Shown piece after piece: positions 59,501-64,000 of a DNA stretch of 64,000 bases. Origin of the DNA: Lachnospiraceae bacterium (GTDB taxonomy: Bacteria; Bacillota; Clostridia; Lachnospirales; Lachnospiraceae); contig SVEY01000002.1 in NCBI GenBank assembly GCA_015057165.1, positions 1 to 64,000 on the forward strand, given 5' to 3'. The notes below the pieces were generated by a model that saw nothing but the letters and a program-made list of their open reading frames with translations, was not told the DNA's origin and made no database searches. The translations under genes were made by a program, and so were the position numbers. Each line of letters begins with the position of its first letter. The stretch's first letter is position 1.

Positions 59501-60691
59501 AATACAGGTAGGCTTAATTATAATCCTAATGGTGCTGTAGATGAGAGCGGTGACGAATATGATGCTGTTACGGATGATGAATTCTATAGCTTAAATTCTG
59601 AATATTTTCTGCAGAGTGGAAATATTTTTGGTAAAGAATATGAAAAGAATGATCATATTACCAGAGATATTAAGGGAACTGGCATCGAAGAGGATTATAC
59701 ATATTATATGATTGATAAAGGAGACGTTATTAATACGCTTGGAACAAAGGATAATGTTTCGTCATTCCAAGGATGGTCTACAGTAAGCTATGCTACAAAA
59801 AAGGATTATGAAAGTATTATATATAATAATATTGTTAACTTAATGGATGTTTGGCTTGATGCAAACGCTGTACAAGGGCTAGGATACGAAAATAAGCCTA
59901 ATATGAACGCACGTGCAATAGTTAACAATATTAAGAATGCACATAGTGATTATAAGGCGTTAACTTCTCCATGGAATGCAAAGCTTGAACAATCTGGTAC
60001 AGCTGACGTGTATGCAATATGGGATGAATATCCGACTATTACATGTAAGGAAATATATCTTGATTATGATATGATCAGAAATAAATATAATACCGAGGAT
60101 GCGATATTAAAGCTTGCGAAAGTAAAGGTAAATGACAAAGAAGATGGAAATAATGTATCTGTAAGGATTATTGATTTTAATATTGATGATATTTTAGATA
60201 AAGGGAAAAAAGCAAGAACTGTACTTCCAATAGAAGCTGTAGATAGTGCAGGAAATAGAACAATATGTTATTTGAGTGTTGTATTAAGATATAGTCCTAC
60301 TGATTTTAGAGACGCTTTAATGCATGATTATGGATTTGCACGCAAAATTTCGGAAGAATTTTATTATAAGCGTGATACATCTCTTCCTGATGGCGGAGAG
60401 TGCAATGGAGCATTAATGCTAAAATCCGTATGGTATTGTGATCCAGAGTATGTTCAGCTAATAACGAGAGGCTTTGAGAATCTTCGGAATAAGACCGGGG
60501 ACATGGTTTATTCATTTAAAAGGCCGGATATGATTAAATCGATGGAGTACACAAAGACCTATGGAAGAGCTAATTATGATTCTGATGAATACGAACGTCA
60601 AAATGGTAAAGGTTCATATATGAGAGATTTCGGACATATTTCAGCATTAGCTGGATGGGTAGATACATTCTCTTACTGCAGGGTGAAATAA
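56507..60691 (+). CDS. Secreted subtilisin-like (S8) surface protein with B-repeats
   Basis: This 1394-residue protein has a signal peptide (about 1-32, basic then hydrophobic, ending ARA), a propeptide-like region, and a subtilase domain with Asp184 (AVLDTG), His217 (GHGTTMS), Asn307 (SAGNN) and Ser375 (GTSVSSA) all present. Several InlB B/Listeria-Bacteroides-type repeats follow (VTYDTNGGAFKDGAT, LVFDSNGGSAVGN and FVGW/FLGW/FRGW motifs, about 610-1010), then a C-terminal domain of about 300 residues. No LPxTG or membrane anchor is visible. It could process pilins or act as an adhesin during mating. AAAGGAGG precedes ATG 56507. Confidence 0.88.
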   Translation: MNKNVKKVFSSVLSLILVFSMLLTTGIIARATELIPSENQNNGESLSEIQPEEVKDVSNSNELEVDTSNIKNNDNIYASCRLIITSQEDMEFKDSTDVIKSVQHLDNIYIVEYISPEETENAYNFYKEAGIEVEVDMISDTPEDIDNKDEANNDIAKEEIADTNKEKNDNATLEAKDIIVAVLDTGLNSFEGIFDEKVVEGKDFIETNGNYQDKDGHGTTMSRIILDTANLANLKIMPIKVLDDNGMGTTLTAYQGIKYVVDYNKNHDNKVSVINLSMSGIGQSKLLESAINEAYNSGITVVVSAGNNDKDVSEYTPANIDSAFTVASVDKGNNIFAKANYSNFGKNVDYTTSGHYEYTRKIDDREVNTKVDGTSVSSAYVTSFIVMLKQMAISDEDVENDNLSIADIDTSLSESAVKLEDNTLGRGYLEKENIRLAESTDNNKEFVVEDVNGITEDIILQKNDSVVIWRDVRVKGLKGSWRVQVYESLDNYDRDINFSDLVGPGAHGESAIGLYGGGTITVRMINAEECQIEYSGCNISNTTPWIRVWTDNNGVWEYTGSGELDHPGNSFQNYTPEYHKDSDKWYPNYVDRYGGIGFHDKDIVFYTRAKNYKVTYDTNGGAFKDGATSVTWEYDGSSGNNWFGVGIGASETPTKAGYNFRGWYISDNGQWRGKHTITNLVDYANRYSDLKAAFGYNMSSLNSHFWNYGIRESWRSLPEHKTTGDDYSQKNIIAEHCSGILDVFNGYDFDNYRQLLPANTFLTGYWPELCAGQNLVATAIWTPKTYSVKYNYNNGYNEYSTQSCQFDSAYTVQAAPSKYKSANLVFDSNGGSAVGNVKTTKTFLGWDSDNDVGLFLGSYVDYSRTTSSAYDTTYNAARYANVNPDLYNAFGGYTGTALISHWDAYAKKEGRVCTGSGNIYDASNYYQPNRTFKNLTVSNRTVNMTGRWKINSMQLPTPIREGYDFVGWVAPDGKIYSGGSYYTPVNDNDVNFVARWKRNTGRLNYNPNGAVDESGDEYDAVTDDEFYSLNSEYFLQSGNIFGKEYEKNDHITRDIKGTGIEEDYTYYMIDKGDVINTLGTKDNVSSFQGWSTVSYATKKDYESIIYNNIVNLMDVWLDANAVQGLGYENKPNMNARAIVNNIKNAHSDYKALTSPWNAKLEQSGTADVYAIWDEYPTITCKEIYLDYDMIRNKYNTEDAILKLAKVKVNDKEDGNNVSVRIIDFNIDDILDKGKKARTVLPIEAVDSAGNRTICYLSVVLRYSPTDFRDALMHDYGFARKISEEFYYKRDTSLPDGGECNGALMLKSVWYCDPEYVQLITRGFENLRNKTGDMVYSFKRPDMIKSMEYTKTYGRANYDSDEYERQNGKGSYMRDFGHISALAGWVDTFSYCRVK

Positions 60692-60693
60692 GT

Positions 60694-60722
60694 AAAAAAG
60701 CTCTAATTTTAGGGCTTTTTTA
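60694..60722 (+). terminator. Terminator after surface-protein gene
   Basis: AAAAAGCTCT (60694-60703) pairs with AGGGCTTTTT (60711-60720) through one G-T pair, with T continuing to 60721. Confidence 0.8.
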
Positions 60723-60734
60723 TATGCAGTATTA

Positions 60735-60763
60735 TTGACACAGATATGTAAAAATGGTATAAT
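60735..60763 (+). promoter_or_regulatory. Consensus promoter of right-end XRE gene
   Basis: TTGACA (60735-60740), a 17-bp spacer and TATAAT (60758-60763) form a perfect sigma-A promoter with TGG before the -10. It is the strongest promoter in the element and unlike the seven TTATAA-box promoters. Confidence 0.88.
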
Positions 60764-60827
60764 TCATATATACGAAATACTTAATAAATTGTATGATATT
60801 AGTATTATTACGGAAGGAGAGCAAAAT

Positions 60828-61187
60828 ATGATAATTAGTGATAGAATATTTGAAATATTACAGAAAAAAAACATTTCACAGAAGCAGTTTTCAGAAAAGA
60901 CAGGAATACCTCAAAGCACAATAAGTGAGTGGAAAAGTAAAAAAACAAATCCTTCATCTGAAAAGATTATGCTTATTTGTGAAGTCTTGGATGTAACTCC
61001 AGAATGGTTGTTATCAGGAGCTGAAAATGAAGGCAAACGAGGGAATAAATCTGATTGGTATGTAATCGATAAAGATACAGATATTGGATTAATTATTGAT
61101 AGATATAATAATATGGATCCAAAACAACGAGACAGGCTTATTGGTTACATCGATGCGATGACAGAAATGGATAATAAAGTGAAATAA
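60828..61187 (+). CDS. XRE-family regulator
   Basis: This 119-residue protein has an N-terminal XRE HTH (about 3-62, with KNISQKQFSEKTGIPQSTISEWKS) and a helical C-terminal tail with DPKQRDRLIGYIDAM. I chose the ATG at 60828 (GGAAGGAG upstream); the earlier in-frame start at 60735 lies in the promoter. It is expressed from a consensus promoter, so it is a candidate for the general regulator of the TTATAA-box promoters. No evidence links it directly. Confidence 0.82.
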   Translation: MIISDRIFEILQKKNISQKQFSEKTGIPQSTISEWKSKKTNPSSEKIMLICEVLDVTPEWLLSGAENEGKRGNKSDWYVIDKDTDIGLIIDRYNNMDPKQRDRLIGYIDAMTEMDNKVK

Positions 61188-61228
61188 TGTAAATGAGCTA
61201 TAAATAAGATTCAAAGGAGAATAGAATT

Positions 61229-61924
61229 ATGGAAAAGAAAACGAAAATTATTATTGCTATAATAGCTGCAATCGTAGTAGTAGGTGGTGCAGTAGGAACT
61301 GTACTGGGAGTAAACGCATATAATAATAAGAAAGAGAGAGAAGCAGTAGAAGCATTCTTGCAGGAAATGGATAAGGCAAGAACTAACGCCATTAATGCGT
61401 ATAACGAAAGAGTAAATCAGATAGTAGCACCGCTAGGAGATGTAAATACAAATAGCGATGTAAATGCAATGACAAATGCAGTAAATGAACTAAATAATGT
61501 AATAAATGATGTAAATAACGACACACTGCTAATGCAGGAGCAGAAAGATGCAGTAAATGGTAATGTAACAAATCAGATAAATGTAATCAATGCGAGAATT
61601 GGAGCAGTGAATGAAGAGAATGCTAGAGTAGAAGCGGAAGCAAATGCAAAGGCAGAAGCACAAAGACAAGCACAGGCACAAGCAAGTAGCAATAAAAAGA
61701 AGAATAGTGGTGGTTCATCAAGCAGTAGCGCATCAAGTAGCAACTCAGGTGGCGCAACAGGTAGTGGTTCAAGTGCCGGTGCAGGAGAAAGCGCAGCACC
61801 AGCACAGACACAAAGCATTGAGGAGAAAATAAAGAACAGAACAGCTTCCCAAGAAGAGGTAGATGCATATTTGAAAGAGCGTTACGGAGATGTTTATGTC
61901 CATAGTACAGGTGAAAAATTATAG
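61229..61924 (+). CDS. Membrane-anchored coiled-coil, Ser/Ala-rich protein
   Basis: This 231-residue protein has an N-terminal membrane helix (about 6-29) and a helical outer region (about 33-145) with Asn/Val-rich heptads. A low-complexity Gln/Ala then Ser/Gly/Ala segment (about 145-195) ends in a short helical tail (EEKIKNRTASQEEVDAYLKERYG). It is probably a surface protein spanning the wall. No enzyme domain is present. Codon use is richer in GCA/AGC than in neighbouring genes. AAAGGAG precedes the start. Confidence 0.6.
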   Translation: MEKKTKIIIAIIAAIVVVGGAVGTVLGVNAYNNKKEREAVEAFLQEMDKARTNAINAYNERVNQIVAPLGDVNTNSDVNAMTNAVNELNNVINDVNNDTLLMQEQKDAVNGNVTNQINVINARIGAVNEENARVEAEANAKAEAQRQAQAQASSNKKKNSGGSSSSSASSSNSGGATGSGSSAGAGESAAPAQTQSIEEKIKNRTASQEEVDAYLKERYGDVYVHSTGEKL

Positions 61925-61963
61925 TGCTTAATGTAATGAACGTTTTTTAATTGATACTTTGTT

Positions 61964-62059
61964 TCGATACCCATAACTTTTAAATCTATAGATACTGCGT
62001 TCGAAGCAGAAGAACAAGCAATATGTCAACCATATCATTATTTGGGGAAACATGTTTGA
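61964..62059 (+). pseudogene. Fragment of a HipA-like kinase gene
   Basis: One frame reads DTAFEAEEQAICQPYHYLGKHV and stops. It matches FDHAFEGTGNEICQPYHYLGRHIS of HipA-like kinase 1 (about residues 295-318), including the exact peptide ICQPYHYLG. Upstream and downstream homology is lost. It is the relic of a third copy near the right end. Confidence 0.75.
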
Positions 62060-62123
62060 GCGTTTCGAAAATAACGGTGAAAAGTGTCCTATATGTGGAT
62101 CTGCAGATTGTAGCTGGCATTGA
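62052..62123 (+). other. 23-codon Cys-rich ORF
   Basis: MFERFENNGEKCPICGSADCSWH contains CPIC and a further Cys and His, as in a small zinc knuckle. It lacks a convincing ribosome site and overlaps the HipA fragment. It may be chance or the tail of a decayed gene. The bases from 62124 to 62228 hold nothing I can support. Confidence 0.25.
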
Positions 62124-62228
62124 TAAAATTTAATTTTTTTATAAAATAGACTTTTTCTTTTTATTTGTAGTTATATGTTATAATTACTAAGGAAGCCTAG
62201 TAAAACATATAGTATAGATAGAATTTTA

Positions 62229-62248
62229 TTTGTCCATTACTTGTCCAT
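62229..62248. repeat. Right integrase arm-type sites
   Basis: TTTGTCCAT (62229-62237) and CTTGTCCAT (62240-62248), 11 bp apart, are the same motif as the four copies inside attL. They lie about 50 bp inside attR. Confidence 0.68.
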
Positions 62249-62296
62249 TTTTTTGCGAAAATGACGTAGATTCAATATGTATATACTACAAAGTAA

Positions 62297-62321
62297 GGGT
62301 TCGATTCCCGTCGCTAGCTTT
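62297..62321 (+). repeat. attR core, 25-bp direct repeat
   Basis: An exact copy of 1265-1289 starting GGGTTCGATTCCCG, without the 5' part of a tRNA. It marks the right end of the ICE. Confidence 0.95.
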
Positions 62322-62382
62322 AAGTATTTAAGCATTTTCTCGGACATAGGGCTTTTTTAAAATAATTATTTAACCCAATTTT

Positions 62383-62411
62383 AACCAAATCATTTATGGT
62401 TTGGTTTTTTT
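62383..62411 (+). terminator. Terminator beyond attR (original tRNA terminator)
   Basis: AACCAAA (62383-62389) pairs with TTTGGTT (62400-62406), followed by T to 62411. Before integration it would have followed the tRNA-Thr gene directly. Confidence 0.7.
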
Positions 62412-62494
62412 GATTTATTATACATATATAGAAACAAATTGGTGTATACTATTTTATAAAGATATGATTAAAATACATAAGGAGGAACTGTTTT

Positions 62495-63475
62495 ATGGAT
62501 ATCACAATTCTATTAGGCCTACAGAGCTTTAGAGAAGGAGTGGGCTCCATTTTTACAGAGTTTCTTAACAAGGTAACCTGGTTTGGAGATATGAATATTG
62601 TCATAGTTCTTATTGCTATTATTTACTGGAGTATAAGCAAGGAGACAGGGACTTATCTTCTTATGGGTTGGTCAGGAAACCGTATTGTTAATGGGTTTCT
62701 GAAGGTTACGGCATGTGTATATCGTCCTTGGATTAGAGATCCTCGTATTATTCCTAATGCCGAGGCTAAGGAGTTGGCCACAGGATATTCATTTCCAAGT
62801 GGACACAGTATGAATGCTGCTTCACTCTATGGTGGTATTGGAATGAAGAAGGGCGTACATAAGGTTATTCGTATTATAATGTGGATTATGGTGGTGCTGA
62901 TTATATTCAGCAGGAACTTCCTTGGGGTTCATACTCCACAGGATGTGCTAGTAGGTGTTGTATTAGGCCTTATTGTGATGCTACTTACGGGCAAGTTACT
63001 TGAGTGGCTTAAGAAGCATCCTAAGATGGATTTATTAGTTGCAGGCGTTGGAATTGCAATTGCCATAGCAGTGGCTATATATGCGTCAGTTAAGTCATAT
63101 CCGGTTGATTATGATGCAGAAGGCAAGATATTAGTTGATGGGCATAAAATGGCCCAGGATACATTTAAAGCAGTTGGCTGGGCCAGTGGCTTTTTTGCAG
63201 GATGGGTGTTAGAGCGAAGATTTGTTAAGTTTGAAGATAACGTATCATTGCAGTTAAGAGCTGTTAGGGCTACAATCGGACTGTTTTGCTATTATATTGT
63301 GACTCTTATTATTAATCCTTTAATTAAGTCCGTTACTCCTTCTAGCGCTGGAAATGTAATTCGCTGCTTTATACAAATGTTTTGCATTGTATTTCTCTTC
63401 CCGTTGATATTCGTACTCATAGAGAAGAGAACAGAGAAGAATACAGCAGGGAGCGCAAAAGGTAATGAAAGATGA
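62495..63475 (+). CDS. PAP2-family membrane phosphatase
   Basis: This 326-residue integral membrane protein has the three phosphatase motifs of the PAP2 superfamily: KVTACVYRPW (KxxxxxxRP), YSFPSGHSM (PSGH) and FSRNFLGVHTPQD (SRxxxxxHxxxD). It probably acts on lipid or isoprenoid phosphates at the outer face. About six to eight membrane helices are visible. It is host DNA right of attR; TATACT at 62445-62450 could be its -10, and AAGGAGG precedes the start. It overlaps the next gene by 11 nt. Confidence 0.92.
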   Translation: MDITILLGLQSFREGVGSIFTEFLNKVTWFGDMNIVIVLIAIIYWSISKETGTYLLMGWSGNRIVNGFLKVTACVYRPWIRDPRIIPNAEAKELATGYSFPSGHSMNAASLYGGIGMKKGVHKVIRIIMWIMVVLIIFSRNFLGVHTPQDVLVGVVLGLIVMLLTGKLLEWLKKHPKMDLLVAGVGIAIAIAVAIYASVKSYPVDYDAEGKILVDGHKMAQDTFKAVGWASGFFAGWVLERRFVKFEDNVSLQLRAVRATIGLFCYYIVTLIINPLIKSVTPSSAGNVIRCFIQMFCIVFLFPLIFVLIEKRTEKNTAGSAKGNER

Positions 63476-64000
63476 GATATTATTTACAAATGAAGACAGT
63501 GTAGCTATTATAGCGCCTCATCCTGATGATGAGTGTATTGGTGCAGCAGGAGTACTTATTAATGCTTCTCATCAGACAGATATTTATGTTGTAACTGATG
63601 GGTGTTATGGTAATACTAAGAGAAGTGTCGAAGATGAGGCAAAGTTAAGAAGAGAGTGGTTCGAAGAGGAAATGTCAATAGTTAAGCCTCGCAATTGGTT
63701 TTGGCTAGGAATTGAGGATACGAAGGTTTCAGATAATCCTGATTTCGCTAGTCAGATTGATTTTAAGAGGTACACGAAGGTGTTCTTGCCATGGGGCAAG
63801 AGTCTTCATCCGGATCACAGAGCTACTTATGAAAGCTGTCTAAGTCAGATAAAACAACAAAATGCTAGTAAAGCTGAGTACTATATGTATGAGGTGTGCG
63901 CCCCATTTCATAATCCTCGATACTATATTGATATTTCGGATGTTCTTGACAGGAAGCATGAATTGATAAGATGTCATAGAGAAATGGAGTATGAAATAAG
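63465..64000 (+). CDS. PIG-L family deacetylase (partial)
   Basis: The ORF starts at ATG 63465 inside the end of the PAP2 gene and is open to the window edge (at least 178 codons). It has APHPDDECIGAAG, the zinc-binding motif of LmbE/PIG-L N-acetyl-sugar deacetylases, and a later SLHPDHRATY with the second zinc-ligand histidine. With the PAP2 phosphatase it suggests a host operon for a surface glycan or glycolipid. The 3' end is missing. Confidence 0.9.
   Translation, partial: MKDEILFTNEDSVAIIAPHPDDECIGAAGVLINASHQTDIYVVTDGCYGNTKRSVEDEAKLRREWFEEEMSIVKPRNWFWLGIEDTKVSDNPDFASQIDFKRYTKVFLPWGKSLHPDHRATYESCLSQIKQQNASKAEYYMYEVCAPFHNPRYYIDISDVLDRKHELIRCHREMEYEI

Larger units (their letters stand above)
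1265..62321. mobile_element. Integrative and conjugative element, about 61.0 kb, in tRNA-Thr
   Basis: The element lies between two identical 25-bp att cores. It carries, in order: integrase and repressor, ParAB, an accessory region, a replication initiator and toprim protein, HipA-like and Fic genes, oriT with MobC and relaxase, a VirB4/VirD4/VirB6-type secretion system, and a Tad-like pilus and surface-protein module. After the leftward integrase and repressor every recognised gene is on the + strand. The unit from one core to the base before the other is 61,032 bp. It appears complete and potentially self-transmissible, although the coupling protein is split and a few cargo genes are broken. 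It is visibly more AT-rich than the flanking host genes. Confidence 0.93.

Noticed and set aside
61573-61868. Two minus-strand ORFs and one + strand alternate ORF over the Ser/Ala-rich protein
   Set aside because: Low-complexity shadows of the real frame.
62052-62123. Small zinc-knuckle gene near attR
   Set aside because: Only 23 codons, no ribosome site and overlap with the HipA relic; kept only as a low-confidence note.

Overview
The window is AT-rich Firmicute DNA, most likely from a Lachnospiraceae-type gut Clostridia. The evidence is the strong AAAGGAG-type ribosome binding sites, the low GC, and the family content (Maff2, PrgI, DUF5688, DUF5758, VirB4/C40 conjugation genes). Nearly all of it is one integrative and conjugative element (ICE) of about 61.0 kb. 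It sits in the 3' end of a tRNA-Thr(GGT) gene and is bounded by a 25-bp direct repeat: attL at 1265-1289 and attR at 62297-62321. Host genes flank it. On the left are a rhodanese lipoprotein, a MazG-like protein and a truncated gene. On the right are a PAP2 phosphatase and a PIG-L deacetylase that runs off the window.

Layout of the element. Positions 1.3-6.1 kb hold the tyrosine integrase (minus strand), a CI-like repressor with a divergent operator array, three small HTH genes, ParA, ParB and another XRE protein. Positions 6.2-16.7 kb are an accessory region of small genes, nearly all with their own ribosome binding site. It includes a GNAT protein, ASCH, a pentapeptide protein with a nonsense codon, a C5-cytosine methylase and an adenine methylase broken at a run of nine G. 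Positions 16.8-18.9 kb are a replication module: an HTH initiator carrying internal iterons and a DUF3991/toprim protein. Positions 19.1-22.4 kb hold two HipA-like kinases and a Fic protein separated by palindromes. Positions 22.4-24.9 kb hold oriT, MobC and a MOBP relaxase. Positions 25-48 kb hold DUF5688 proteins, a type IV secretion system (split VirD4, Maff2, VirB6-like, SSB, PrgI, VirB4, C40 peptidase), and SpoVG-like, ArdC-like and topoisomerase III genes. Positions 48.3-60.7 kb hold a Tad/Flp-like pilus cassette (TadA-type ATPase, GspF-type membrane protein, four short pilin-like peptides), an AAA-ATPase/nuclease-like protein and a 1394-residue secreted subtilisin-like surface protein. 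The right end carries an XRE regulator, a membrane-anchored Ser/Ala-rich protein, a HipA-like gene remnant and integrase arm sites.

Three signals are not explained by the gene content. (1) Seven operon-head promoters share one architecture: two TTATAA boxes 30 or 31 bp apart, then a -10 hexamer starting exactly 32 bp after the second box, with no recognisable -35. This is what a dedicated activator bound near -41.5 and -71.5 would produce, and it would tie relaxase, T4SS, anti-restriction, pilus and surface-protein operons into one regulon. (2) Twelve copies of a 24-25-bp palindrome with almost invariant AACTTCGG/CCGAAGTT arms cluster around the HipA/Fic/mob genes, usually 15-45 bp before a start codon; one is inserted in frame in the toprim gene. 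(3) A Tad-like pilus machine is embedded in a Gram-positive ICE and shares that promoter architecture, which suggests a mating-contact apparatus. No antibiotic resistance gene, insertion sequence or CRISPR array was seen.
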